Source: a candidate division FCPU426 bacterium (lineage in GTDB: Bacteria; Oederibacteriota; Muellerivitia; Muellerivitales; Muellerivitaceae). From it: a DNA stretch of 41,322 nt. Of this stretch, positions 15,150 to 22,958 are shown one piece after another (positions within the stretch are counted from its first letter, which is position 1; each line of letters begins with the position of its first letter). Position numbers and translations under genes: made by a program. The notes under the pieces are model-generated. The model was not told the origin of the DNA, did no database searches, and saw only the letters and a list, made by a program, of their open reading frames with translations. The stretch covers positions 1 through 41,322 of the forward strand of contig PLFD01000042.1 of NCBI GenBank assembly GCA_003136635.1, in the 5' to 3' direction.

Positions 15150-15331
15150 GAGTAAATCCCTCCTCCTCAGAATCTTAGCTTGATTGAGTAAAACCTTGGA
15201 GTTTTTCGTGTCATTTGCGATTCATCCTTTTCCTAACCATCCAAAAAGTGGTAAACTTCATTCCCTGTGTGTTTATGGTTTCACAGTTGTCATTAATGGA
15301 ATACGCCAATTGACCAAAAGCGAGGCCTGCT

Positions 15332-15847
15332 TTGCCGCAAATTTCCGGACCCCCCAATCCCATCGACGAACAGCATAAAGACTATCTTTCAGGCTGGATA
15401 GAAAAACAAGAAAAAGACAAAATCGTAGCAACATTAAAAGCGCATTACCGGATTATTCATTCTCCCGAAGATAAAGAAATTCTTGGAAAAGAATTATATT
15501 CAAATACAACCGAGGGGGATTTTTCAAAAAAAGCGCAAGAGGCTGTTTTTTACAAGGCGATCTATAAAGATATTTTTAAATCGTATTTATCCCTTCTTAC
15601 CCAAAGCCTTCCCCCTATTGGCGCGTTGATCGAAGTCGTGATTCATTTCCCCAATTATCAAAGCGAAATCGTTTTTCTGGCGAGAATAACAAGCGTGGAA
15701 ACGAACAACGAACTGGGCCGCGAGGTTTATCCCGCTCGTTTGCAGGGCGTTTCGGTAAATCAAGAAAGCATCACTAAATTGATTTATGACATTAACCAAA
15801 AGAAAATTCAAAACAAACTCGAAGATGACTCATCAAAACTGATGTGA
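15332..15847 (+). CDS. Hypothetical protein with possible PilZ-like C-terminal domain; TTG start
   Basis: The 171-residue protein is soluble and charged. Its N-terminal half is helical (about 10-85), and the C-terminal half contains GALIEVVIHFPNYQSEIVFLARITSVE, a strand pattern like the core of PilZ domains. The c-di-GMP-binding RxxxR and DxSxxG motifs are not visible, so if it is PilZ it is a non-binding type. The only in-frame start after the stop at 15311 is TTG 15332, with GAGG six bases upstream. There are no internal ATG codons until the last residue. Codon use looks normal. Function unknown. Confidence 0.6.
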   Translation: MPQISGPPNPIDEQHKDYLSGWIEKQEKDKIVATLKAHYRIIHSPEDKEILGKELYSNTTEGDFSKKAQEAVFYKAIYKDIFKSYLSLLTQSLPPIGALIEVVIHFPNYQSEIVFLARITSVETNNELGREVYPARLQGVSVNQESITKLIYDINQKKIQNKLEDDSSKLM

Positions 15848-16094
15848 TTTTCTAAAACTTAGAAAATAAAGCAGCCTAGCCATCTCATTCAAAAAATCAT
15901 TTCCCTACTTTCTTTCATGCCATATTCTCTTCAAAACCCTCAAATACCCTTTGTTTTTCAATTAAATTGACTTTAATTTCCGCAATTATGAGCTGTTGGA
16001 GCTCAATTCTTGTATTATGTTTACTCCAAACGGTGCTCAGACAGACTGGCTTGGTGTAGTTAAATTTTTAGAAAAAAAGTTGAGGTTTCAAACA
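15848..16094 (+). promoter_or_regulatory. Long AT-rich upstream region/leader of cspA
   Basis: There is no gene in these 247 bases. The region is AT-rich and holds a TTGACT (15967-15972) and TATTAT (16012-16017), but they are not correctly spaced, so I do not assign a promoter. Cold-shock genes commonly have long structured leaders, and GAGG at 16082-16085 is the ribosome binding site. Confidence 0.35.
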
Positions 16095-16295
16095 ATGCCG
16101 CAAGGAACTGTGAAGTGGTTTAAAAATGAAAAAGGTTTTGGTTTTATCTCCCAGGACGGCGGTGAAGACGTATTTGTTCATCACTCTGCCATTCAAGCTG
16201 ACGGCTACAAGTCGTTGAACGAAGGGGACCGCGTGGAATTCGAAATTTCCCGTGGAGACAAAGGTCTCAAGGCTGAAAACGTCGTTAAGATCTAA
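16095..16295 (+). CDS. cspA: Cold-shock protein (CspA family)
   Basis: This 66-residue single cold-shock domain has both RNA-binding motifs: RNP1-like KGFGFISQ (residues 14-21) and RNP2 VFVHHSAI (27-34). It begins [12 protein letters not shown], standard for the family. It binds single-stranded RNA/DNA and acts as an RNA chaperone. A longer frame extends 33 codons upstream without family sequence; ATG 16095 has GAGG nine bases before it and gives the canonical length. It has a strong terminator and is monocistronic. The 'cspA' symbol denotes family only, since paralogues cannot be distinguished. Confidence 0.95.
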   Translation: MPQGTVKWFKNEKGFGFISQDGGEDVFVHHSAIQADGYKSLNEGDRVEFEISRGDKGLKAENVVKI

Positions 16296-16310
16296 TTAAT
16301 CTTTTCGAAA

Positions 16311-16350
16311 AAAGCCCTCTTGGCGAAAGCTAAGGGGGCTTTTTTATTTT
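16311..16350 (+). terminator. Intrinsic terminator of cspA
   Basis: A 15-bp stem (16311-16325 with 16330-16344, two G-U pairs) is capped by a GAAA tetraloop and followed by a T-rich tract. Confidence 0.92.
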
Positions 16351-16364
16351 AAACTGTTTTTAAG

Positions 16365-17789
16365 TTAACGAGCGCCCACCAAAGACAACGAGGAGATTGT
16401 GTCTCCCATGCCCACCAGGGTGACCGGCTTTTCGATAAGAATCGTCGGAACCGCGACAATCTGGAACTCAGCGGTTTGGGCTATTCCTGAATATTCAAAC
16501 CCTTCAATCCCATAAGCCTTCAGCAGATAGTTCGAAAGGGCGTTCAACTCTTTCAAGGAATGATCCGAAACCTCCCGGCCGTGAGCCCAGAGTAGATTTT
16601 CTTCTTTTTCCAAGTTCCCCGTTCCGGCTTTTGCCGCCGCCAGAGTGGCTGCGAAAACCATGCCATCACGCATGTTCTCCCCGCTTTGTTTCCAATCCTT
16701 ACGCGCCAGCGTGAGGTAAAGTCCAAACATATGAAGTTGTATTCGCCCTGGTTTTAATTTCTCAAATATTTTCAGCAGACCTTTAAAAAGAGATACACTG
16801 TCCATCAATTTAGCACATTCGTTGGACAGTGCCTCTTCACCCATAACAACCAGCATCTCAATTTCTTCCTGCTCGTTACAACCCAAAGTGTCCGCAAGAG
16901 GCGCGAGCTTTTCAACCAACGCCTTACGGATGATTAGATTTTGAGTCGACGCGAATTCGAGGTGAATTACACATCCCGGATGGGCTTGCTTCCACGCTTC
17001 CACATCGCTCCAGCTTTCATCAATACGATCCAGCCCAGACCCGCCACTCTGCATTGGTTCGCTCAACAATTGATAACCGCTCAGGAGAATGAATTCCAAT
17101 GGATTAGAGGTCTTTCGCATTTCCTTATTAAATCCCTCATCGATATGAAGTTTAAAATTCAGGGGATCATAGGTGGCAATAAATCGATTGGCCTTAGGGC
17201 AGCTATAGATCTCGCCGCCGAGAGTCAATTGGGAGCCTTTATCAAACTCCAAAATCCAGTGGATTAAAGGAAGGTCATCAGACCGGTGGATTTTCGAAGC
17301 CTGGATCAAATGCCCTTGATGGTCTACGCTTAATAAATTAGGCCGGTCCAGAAAAAGTGCTGCCTGCCTTTCAGGAAGCGATGCGCAATGCACATAGGTA
17401 TTTTGAATCCCGCAAACCGCCATCACATTGGCAATGATACCGCCCTGCCCGCCCATTTGATTGCGATCCTGTCCCATGTGGTCTCGCAGCCAAAAAAAGG
17501 TTTCCGCCTTAAAAACCACCCATTCTTGAGCAATGCCCTTGATAAAACTGTCCGTCAAACCTCTCAACACGTCCATCGGTTCCACGATTTTTTTATCCCC
17601 GGAGGCCAACAATTGTTTTTCATCTAATTTTAATTGGGTTATCCATTGCCGCATCATCTCGGGTTTTACTTTCAGAACCGCGTCGATGTTAGCGTTAAAT
17701 ACGGAAGCAACCCCTGTCACCTGCTTCATCTTTTCAAGCTGGGTAGGCGCGACTTCGTAATATTTTTTCCAAATCGACTTGAGTTCCAT
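16365..17789 (-). CDS. ADP-dependent sugar kinase (archaeal-type ADP-glucokinase/phosphofructokinase family)
   Basis: The 474-residue protein shows the landmarks of the ADP-dependent kinases of the ribokinase superfamily. These are an N-terminal substrate-site NANID (32-36), MGGQGGIIAN (112-121), and near the C-terminus the anion-hole/catalytic motif VGMGDTISS (459-467) with Asp463 as expected base. Such enzymes phosphorylate glucose or fructose-6-phosphate with ADP instead of ATP. They are best known from Thermococcales and methanogens and from animal ADPGK, and are uncommon in bacteria. Length (450-500) fits. ATG 17789 is chosen for AAAGGA seven bases upstream; a TTG 69 bases earlier is possible. 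Glucose versus fructose-6-phosphate specificity cannot be read from the sequence. No glycolytic gene is adjacent. Confidence 0.88.
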   Translation of the reverse strand: MELKSIWKKYYEVAPTQLEKMKQVTGVASVFNANIDAVLKVKPEMMRQWITQLKLDEKQLLASGDKKIVEPMDVLRGLTDSFIKGIAQEWVVFKAETFFWLRDHMGQDRNQMGGQGGIIANVMAVCGIQNTYVHCASLPERQAALFLDRPNLLSVDHQGHLIQASKIHRSDDLPLIHWILEFDKGSQLTLGGEIYSCPKANRFIATYDPLNFKLHIDEGFNKEMRKTSNPLEFILLSGYQLLSEPMQSGGSGLDRIDESWSDVEAWKQAHPGCVIHLEFASTQNLIIRKALVEKLAPLADTLGCNEQEEIEMLVVMGEEALSNECAKLMDSVSLFKGLLKIFEKLKPGRIQLHMFGLYLTLARKDWKQSGENMRDGMVFAATLAAAKAGTGNLEKEENLLWAHGREVSDHSLKELNALSNYLLKAYGIEGFEYSGIAQTAEFQIVAVPTILIEKPVTLVGMGDTISSLSLVGAR

Positions 17790-17903
17790 TTCCGTTCCTT
17801 TCAAGAAGCGATCCCGGATAACCAGCTTCAACCCGTCATCGGGATCAGGAAAAACCAAAGCATTCTACTGACTTTAATTTAATCGAGTCGACACTAAAGA
17901 TCA

Positions 17904-17942
17904 TAAAAAAAGGGGCTTCCCCTCACAGGAAAGCCCCTTTTT
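17904..17942 (-). terminator. Intrinsic terminator of the 38-residue peptide gene
   Basis: A long AAAAGGGGCTT / AAAGCCCC-type stem with one bulge and a seven-base loop is followed on the minus strand by TTTTTTT. Confidence 0.88.
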
Positions 17943-17955
17943 CTTCTATTCGGCT

Positions 17956-18072
17956 TTATTTTCCAGTCGCAACCGCCGCTTCAGTGGTTTTCAAATGCCG
18001 TGTCTTTTTTCTTTCAATGCGCTTCACTGTAAATTCCGTTTTTGCCTTTTTAGGGCCTTTTTTCTTAGTCAT
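17956..18072 (-). CDS. 38-residue, strongly basic small protein
   Basis: This short gene reads MTKKKGPKKAKTEFTVKR and continues to 38 residues, ending in AAVATGK. Thirteen of 38 residues are Lys or Arg, mostly in the first 28. A textbook ribosome binding site (GGAGG, four bases before ATG) and a dedicated terminator 14 bases after the stop show that it is a real transcription unit. The lysine-rich composition is like small nucleic-acid-binding or ribosome-associated peptides. I know no specific homologue. It is divergent from the HI0933-type flavoprotein gene. Confidence 0.68.
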   Translation of the reverse strand: MTKKKGPKKAKTEFTVKRIERKKTRHLKTTEAAVATGK

Positions 18073-18186
18073 GATTCCTCCGAGTCATCTGAACGCTTTA
18101 TCACGTTCATCGTAAGGGTTATAAAGCGGAATAGATAGTTATCCTTTTGATTTCATGCCCGTTTGACGGGCTGTTATCCTATTCCC

Positions 18187-19374
18187 ATGAATTCTTATGA
18201 CGTCATTGTTCTTGGTGGCGGCGCGGCTGGCCTTATGTGTGCCGCGGAAGCTGCCCTACGCGGGCGAAAAGTACTGATACTCGAACAGGGCCATCGGCCA
18301 GGCCCCAAAATCCTCGTCTCCGGGGGTGGTCGCTGTAACTTTACCAACATTTACGTAAAACCCGCCAACTACTACAGCTCTAATCCGGGTTTTGTAAATG
18401 AGGCTCTATCCGGGTTCAAACCCAAAAACTTCATCAACCTAGTCAAAGAACGGCGTATTTCCTACCACGAAAAGAAGGAGGGTCAGTTATTTTGTGATAA
18501 AAGTGCCAAAGAGATCATTGACCTTTTGGTCAAACGTGCTGAAACCAGCGGTGTGAAACTTCTGCTCAATCAAAAAGTTCAACAAATCGTTCATAAAAAT
18601 GGAAGTTTTACCGTCAAAACTGAAACAGAAACCTACCAAGCCAATAAACTCGTGGTCGCCACCGGCGGCTTATCATGGCCCCAATTGGGCGCGACCGACT
18701 TGGGCTTTCAGATAGCCAATCAATTCGGCTTAAAGATCATCGAGCCCGCTCCTGCCCTTGCAGGACTTCTTTTTCCAACCCAGGAAATGATCCGGTTCAA
18801 AGACTTGGCCGGCATCCACTTGCGGGTTAGCGTCTCATGCGGAAGCTGGAATATGGAAGAAGACATCATGATTACCCACAAAGGCCTCAGCGGACCCGTC
18901 ATCCTAAACGCCTCGCTGGTCTGGAAACCAAAGCAAGAAATCATCATCAATTGGGTGCCAGAACTGACTGTTGAATCAACCTATCGGCAATTGAAAAAAG
19001 ACAAGGCCGCCGGGGGACGGGGTGAATTCCGTATTTGGTTTTCAGAACGAATTCCGCGCCGATTGGCTGAACGTATCGCCTGGAACGCCGAAGCCCGGGG
19101 TTCCTGGGCCGAGCTATCCGATGAGCGTTTATTGGCGCTGGCGACCGACATACATGCCTACCGTTTTGTCCCGGCTGATACTTTTGGTTACCGCATGGCC
19201 GAAGTGATGAAAGGCGGGGTTGATACCCGAGAATTTTCACCAACAACGATGGAATGTCTGAAGGTGCCAGGACTTTTCTTTATAGGAGAAATTCTGGACG
19301 TGACGGGACAGTTGGGCGGGTTTAACTTTCAATGGGCCTGGTCTTCTGGGTTCGCTTGTGGACAAGCGTTATGA
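18187..19374 (+). CDS. HI0933/YhiN-family FAD-dependent oxidoreductase
   Basis: The 395-residue flavoprotein begins with a Rossmann dinucleotide-binding motif, DVIVLGGGAAGLMCAAEAA, followed by a KILVSGGGRCNFTN segment (about 45-58) diagnostic of the HI0933 (YhiN) family. The GLFFIGEILDVTGQLGGFN-type C-terminal FAD contact is also present. Substrates of this widespread family are mostly unknown. Length matches (390-420). ATG 18187 opens directly on the Rossmann strand and is preferred to an upstream in-frame codon. It overlaps the next gene by four bases (ATGA), so the two are translationally coupled. Confidence 0.93.
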   Translation: MNSYDVIVLGGGAAGLMCAAEAALRGRKVLILEQGHRPGPKILVSGGGRCNFTNIYVKPANYYSSNPGFVNEALSGFKPKNFINLVKERRISYHEKKEGQLFCDKSAKEIIDLLVKRAETSGVKLLLNQKVQQIVHKNGSFTVKTETETYQANKLVVATGGLSWPQLGATDLGFQIANQFGLKIIEPAPALAGLLFPTQEMIRFKDLAGIHLRVSVSCGSWNMEEDIMITHKGLSGPVILNASLVWKPKQEIIINWVPELTVESTYRQLKKDKAAGGRGEFRIWFSERIPRRLAERIAWNAEARGSWAELSDERLLALATDIHAYRFVPADTFGYRMAEVMKGGVDTREFSPTTMECLKVPGLFFIGEILDVTGQLGGFNFQWAWSSGFACGQAL

Positions 19375-19937
19375 CAGTCAAAAAATTCGGGCTCATTTTA
19401 ATTGGTTCCATCCTGTTCGTCATGTTGTTGGTAGCTGAATATCTCTTCTGCTCCGTCAATTACCGATTCATCCGAATGGGAGATCTTTGGACTACTGACT
19501 TAATCTGCCAACTTCTGGCGGCTGGTTTCTGTTATTGGGTTTTCGGGCGTTTAATGAAGGAAGCGTTTAAAGAAAAAATACATCTCGGCATAGTGTTAAC
19601 GCTTTTTTTGATCCTAAGTTCTTTACTTGGCTGTTTTTTTCGGCTTACACTTCAAATCGCCAATGGCGTTTTTGATACTTCAAATCCCGAAACCAAAATG
19701 GTTGTTGTTTCCAGCCGGGATAGCTCGGTTTTTGGGGCCAGTATCGAAGAGGGCCTAAACTCCATAGCCTATTACGTCCATTTTTCCGATTGGGACGACA
19801 AAGATAAAAGCTGTGAATTACTGATTCCCTATTCCTTCTATTTTGAAGTAGGTTTGGGAACAAATGTGGAATTATCTCTTAAAAAGGGTTTGTTTGGTTT
19901 TCCCTGGGTGGAAGACTACCGGATTATGGATGAATAG
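19371..19937 (+). CDS. Membrane protein with three predicted helices, unknown family
   Basis: The 188-residue product has three hydrophobic segments: about 6-26 (FGLILIGSILFVMLLVAEYL), 43-60 (LICQLLAAGFCYWVFGRL) and 70-95. A C-terminal soluble domain of about 90 residues follows with mixed strands. I do not recognise it. Its ATG overlaps the stop of the flavoprotein gene (ATGA), so the two are made together, and the membrane protein might anchor or partner the flavoprotein; this is inference from gene order. The frame extends 39 bases upstream inside the neighbour, but ATG 19371 is the coupled start. Confidence 0.72.
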   Translation: MTVKKFGLILIGSILFVMLLVAEYLFCSVNYRFIRMGDLWTTDLICQLLAAGFCYWVFGRLMKEAFKEKIHLGIVLTLFLILSSLLGCFFRLTLQIANGVFDTSNPETKMVVVSSRDSSVFGASIEEGLNSIAYYVHFSDWDDKDKSCELLIPYSFYFEVGLGTNVELSLKKGLFGFPWVEDYRIMDE

Positions 19938-19943
19938 CTCAAA

Positions 19944-19977
19944 ATAAAAAAGGCCACCCTCTAAGGGGATGGCCTTT
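19944..19977 (-). terminator. Intrinsic terminator shared at a convergent junction
   Basis: The stem AAAGGCCACCC / GGGGATGGCCTTT is followed by a T-rich run on the minus strand. It serves the 19991-20287 gene and may also act on the plus-strand gene ending at 19937. Confidence 0.85.
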
Positions 19978-19990
19978 GACAGCAAAAAAA

Positions 19991-20287
19991 TTACTGGCCT
20001 TCGCAGATCCGCAATTGATCCAAGGCGCCGTTAATAGCGCCGATTGCATCCGCTTTGTGCCCATGGAAATCATCGCGTGCTTTCCACAAATCATGCTTGG
20101 CTTGCTTCAATTTCTGAGCCGCCCTCCAGATCATCGGGGTGTGGTGGGACGGTCCACCGTTAAAGTCAAAATGAGCTTGGTCATCACCTCCGATATCAAC
20201 GGTCAAATCAACTCCAGCTTTAGCCACCACCGGAGCGGCCAATAAAATGAGCATTGCGGCACCAAAAACTAACTTTTTCAAATTCAT
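19991..20287 (-). CDS. Small periplasmic helical protein with DFxGHK motif
   Basis: The 98-residue protein has a signal peptide (residues 1-24, cut after VAKA). The mature part includes a His/Asp-rich segment (GGDDQAHFDFNGGPSHH) and two predicted helices, WRAAQKLKQAKHDLWKA and DDFHGHKADAIGAINGALD. The HDL...DFxGHKxxAI pattern resembles small periplasmic helical proteins often seen as tandem genes in proteobacteria and acidobacteria, whose role is unknown. Start supported by GGAGG six bases before ATG. An inverted repeat lies 31 bases upstream of the start. Confidence 0.75.
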   Translation of the reverse strand: MNLKKLVFGAAMLILLAAPVVAKAGVDLTVDIGGDDQAHFDFNGGPSHHTPMIWRAAQKLKQAKHDLWKARDDFHGHKADAIGAINGALDQLRICEGQ

Positions 20288-20317
20288 GAAAGCCTCCGTA
20301 GAATTTTACATATTTAA

Positions 20318-20340
20318 TTCCCAATCAACTGAATTGGGAA
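20318..20340. promoter_or_regulatory. Inverted repeat upstream of the 19991-20287 gene
   Basis: TTCCCAAT (20318-20325) and ATTGGGAA (20333-20340) form a perfect 8-bp inverted repeat with a seven-base spacer. It is placed where an operator or leader hairpin would sit. No regulator is identifiable. Confidence 0.35.
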
Positions 20341-20460
20341 CCATTATTTGGACGCATTTCAAAGCCGATTAGTTGCGTTACGCTGGATAAAAAAGCTCAT
20401 TTTTTCAGCTATTTTGGTTTTTTTAAATCTTTGTAAATAATTTTACCGCTTAGTAATGAA

Positions 20461-20832
20461 TCAAAACATTCCGTCTTTATTCGGCGAGTCTTTCGGCACC
20501 GGATGGGCACAATCCCACATTTCCACAATCCAATCGCCCTCAAAGCCTAATAAATGGTTTGTGGCCAATTCCAATTCACCCGGTTTTAAAATCATATGAG
20601 AGTGTACCGATACTAAATCTCCATCACCCAGCACATGTTTCACCGTGAATTGTTTATGAGGAAACATCGCGTCGTTTTCTTGCATACCTTTTTGTAAACC
20701 CGGAAAACTCTCGGCACAAAATGGATTATGATGCTTGCCGTTCATGTTGACGTATTTTTGAAAAGCCTTTTCAATATCACCCGCCACTATCATCTGTAAA
20801 AAATCTACCGCGTCTTTTTTGTGATCGCTCAC
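20461..20832 (-). CDS. SnoaL-like/NTF2-fold protein
   Basis: The 123-residue protein belongs to the SnoaL-like NTF2-fold group. It carries [39 protein letters not shown] and a C-terminal [14 protein letters not shown] segment typical of 'predicted SnoaL-like aldol condensation' proteins. The active-site cone usually has His and Asp, consistent with the residues here, but the reaction is unknown. It is the last gene of the seven-gene minus-strand operon headed by arsR at 24264, and overlaps the preceding VOC gene by four bases. It has no terminator I can recognise. Confidence 0.85.
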   Translation of the reverse strand: MSDHKKDAVDFLQMIVAGDIEKAFQKYVNMNGKHHNPFCAESFPGLQKGMQENDAMFPHKQFTVKHVLGDGDLVSVHSHMILKPGELELATNHLLGFEGDWIVEMWDCAHPVPKDSPNKDGMF

Positions 20833-21341
20833 TTGACTCCCCGGTACGCTTTTTTAAGTGTTTCAATGTCAATTTTATCCATTTTAAGAATGGCGCTCAT
20901 CACTCTTTGTGACTTCGTCGGATCCGAATCACTCATAAACTTGGGTATAGCGGAGGGAACAACCTGCCAGGACAATCCATATTTGTCTTTAAGCCATCCG
21001 CATTGGCTTTTTTCTCCTCCCTGAGAAAGCTTCTCCCAGAACCAATCAACTTCTTTCTGGGTAGCGCAATCCACCACAAAGGATGTAGCCAGCGAAAAAG
21101 TAAACTGTGGACCGCCATTCAGGGCGGTAAATTTCTGCCCCGCTAGCTTAAACACAACCAACATAACCGACCCTTCCGGACCAGGCCCTACGTTGCCATA
21201 ACGCACTACTTTTAAAATTTTAGAATTCTTCTTAAAGATCGAAACGTAAAACTTCGCGGCTTCCTCCGCCTGATGGTCAAACCAAAGAAAGGGTGTAATT
21301 TTCTGCGCCTTTCCATCTTTAATGGCGATTTTCTGTTTCAT
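20829..21341 (-). CDS. VOC-family (PhnB-like) protein
   Basis: The 170-residue protein is in the vicinal-oxygen-chelate superfamily, PhnB/'3-demethylubiquinone-9 3-methyltransferase-like' branch. It has [23 protein letters not shown], a [21 protein letters not shown] core strand, and [19 protein letters not shown] near the end. Such proteins have a double beta-alpha-beta-beta-beta fold, and many have no known enzymatic role. GxxW[QV]VVP is the usual C-terminal hallmark. The start has AGAAGGA upstream. It overlaps the SnoaL gene (ATGA) and lies 11 bases after the AHSA1 gene. Confidence 0.92.
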   Translation of the reverse strand: MKQKIAIKDGKAQKITPFLWFDHQAEEAAKFYVSIFKKNSKILKVVRYGNVGPGPEGSVMLVVFKLAGQKFTALNGGPQFTFSLATSFVVDCATQKEVDWFWEKLSQGGEKSQCGWLKDKYGLSWQVVPSAIPKFMSDSDPTKSQRVMSAILKMDKIDIETLKKAYRGVK

Positions 21342-21352
21342 GCCTTTTCCTT

Positions 21353-21838
21353 CTAAATTCGACCTAAATATTCATCCAAGTTGGCTAGAGTCATCACAAA
21401 ACCCTGCTTGGCGCCTTCCAAAAAGGGTTCCCCCCCTGGATTTACCAACAAAACTTTCACTTCCAAAATTAAACCAGTCTCACTTCCCTTGTCCTCTAAT
21501 AGGATTGTCTGACGAATCGTAAAAAAAGGTTTTCCTTGGTGATCCGGAACTGAGCTTTCCATGACAAATTTACTGGGCGGCTCCACCTCTCGATAAATGG
21601 CCTGACAGTCGTGTTCTATACCTTCAGGGGACCGGAATAGATAATTCCATTTCCCTTCTGGGCGCAGATCGACTTCACACCGGGGCATGGTGAACGGTTT
21701 AGGAGCCCACCAGTGAACCAAATGCTTTGGCTGGGTAAAAACATCAAAAACCATTTTCCGGGGCGCTTTTAAAACTCGAGTAAAGCGCAGGTCTTTGGAA
21801 TGCTGTTTATTCTCAAAGTTTCCCAATTCAATGGTCAT
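21353..21838 (-). CDS. AHSA1-type SRPBCC domain protein
   Basis: This roughly 161-residue protein is a single START-like helix-grip domain of the AHSA1 (Aha1 C-terminal-like) family. It has the family opening [20 protein letters not shown], the [23 protein letters not shown] segment, and the closing long helix ([13 protein letters not shown]). SRPBCC proteins bind hydrophobic ligands in a deep cavity; the ligand here is unknown. ATG 21838 is preferred to ATG 21841 because the GGGAG upstream spacing is six bases. It overlaps the end of the DoxX gene, so translation is coupled. Confidence 0.9.
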   Translation of the reverse strand: MTIELGNFENKQHSKDLRFTRVLKAPRKMVFDVFTQPKHLVHWWAPKPFTMPRCEVDLRPEGKWNYLFRSPEGIEHDCQAIYREVEPPSKFVMESSVPDHQGKPFFTIRQTILLEDKGSETGLILEVKVLLVNPGGEPFLEGAKQGFVMTLANLDEYLGRI

Positions 21839-22230
21839 CATTTGCTCCCTTTTCTAAGGGGAATCAATTCACGCAAGCGGGAGTCGCGTAAATAAAGGCC
21901 GCCCCAGATAAAAAAGCCCAAAACTATATGAATATAAACTGGCTCACCGATTCTCAAATGGGTGCTCAGCGCCCCTCCCAGATAACCGGTCAAAACAATG
22001 GCTCCCAATACGGCGGTTTTTGGAATCAGATAAAGAATGACTGATCCCGCTTCCAAAACACCCAGGGTCATTAACATTGTCTCAGGCCAGCCAAAATGAC
22101 TCATTCCCTGCACTACCTGCGGACCGCCCATAAATTTCATGACAGCGCTCATGACAAATGGAAAACCCGCCAGAACTGTCATCACCCTGCCTGACCAAAC
22201 CATTGCACCTACTTTATTTTTCGAGACCAT
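21838..22230 (-). CDS. DoxX-like small integral membrane protein
   Basis: The 130-residue protein has four predicted transmembrane helices (about 12-32, 46-68, 72-92 and 98-116) in the DoxX-like pattern: GFPFVMSAVMKFMGG, an EAGSVILYLIPKTAVLGAIVLTGYLGG core and VLGFFIWGGLYLRD. Family members are often encoded beside AHSA1 and VOC genes under ArsR-type regulators, as here. Some have roles in redox stress; none is established for this branch. A GGTG Shine-Dalgarno lies near the ATG. It is in the arsR-headed operon. Confidence 0.88.
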   Translation of the reverse strand: MVSKNKVGAMVWSGRVMTVLAGFPFVMSAVMKFMGGPQVVQGMSHFGWPETMLMTLGVLEAGSVILYLIPKTAVLGAIVLTGYLGGALSTHLRIGEPVYIHIVLGFFIWGGLYLRDSRLRELIPLRKGSK

Positions 22231-22276
22231 ATTGACACCTTTTTCTTTTAGTTTTACAGCTGTCGGCTACCAACTC

Positions 22277-22918
22277 TTATTTTTTCAGTACAACATGCGT
22301 TGCCAGCTCCGTAGAAACACGCTCCACACACTTAAAACCCAGGGCATTGAGATCAAGGCCCGAAAAAAGATTTTCACCTTTTCCCATCAAAACGGGCGTC
22401 AAAACCAGGTGCATCTCATCCACTAAACCCGCCTGCAAATACTGCCGGATGGTTGCCACACCTCCACCAATTCGCACATCCTTGTCTCCCGCAGCTTCTT
22501 TAGCCTGCCGAAGGGCTGATTGGATGCCGTCGGTCACAAAAATGAATTTAGTTCCAGCTTCCATTTCCAAAGTCTGCCGGGCGTGGTGGGTTAAGACAAA
22601 GGTGGGCACGTGATAAGGCGGGTTGGTTCCCCACCAACCTTTCCAGGATTCATCTACCCAGGGACCGCGAACCGGGCCAAACATGTTCCGGCCTAGAATC
22701 CAGGCCCCCACATTCACGAAAGATCTCGCGGCGAAGTCGTTGTCCACGCCGGTCGTACCACCGCCACTTCCATGCATCTCCGTGAATGTCTTCGTCGGGA
22801 AAAACCAGCCAAAAAGTTCCGGGCCCCGGACTCCCAAAGGATTCTCCAAACTCTGATCCGGTCCCGCCGCAAAACCGTCCATGGAAACACCAATTGCCGC
22901 CACTTTAACTTTACCCAT
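22277..22918 (-). CDS. Dihydrofolate-reductase-fold (RibD C-terminal domain) protein
   Basis: The 213-residue protein has the DHFR/RibD-C fold. It shows KVKVAAIGVSMDGFAAGPDQ (N-terminal strand and loop), GAWILGRNMFG, the VPTFVLTHHARQ strand and the NADPH-contacting DKDVRIGGGVATIRQYLQAGLVDEMHL segment, followed by PVLMGKGENLF. These stand-alone proteins are presumed NAD(P)H-dependent reductases; substrates are mostly unknown. ATG 22918 is chosen over a start nine codons upstream because GGAG lies seven bases before it. It is part of the arsR-headed operon. Confidence 0.9.
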   Translation of the reverse strand: MGKVKVAAIGVSMDGFAAGPDQSLENPLGVRGPELFGWFFPTKTFTEMHGSGGGTTGVDNDFAARSFVNVGAWILGRNMFGPVRGPWVDESWKGWWGTNPPYHVPTFVLTHHARQTLEMEAGTKFIFVTDGIQSALRQAKEAAGDKDVRIGGGVATIRQYLQAGLVDEMHLVLTPVLMGKGENLFSGLDLNALGFKCVERVSTELATHVVLKK

Positions 22919-22958
22919 CCCGCATCTCCTTTTATTTAACAACAAATCTGCTTTTTGT

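Noticed and set aside
15184..15378. 64-residue plus-strand frame before the PilZ-like gene
   Set aside because: It has no family similarity, no clear ribosome site, and overlaps the better-supported gene at 15332.
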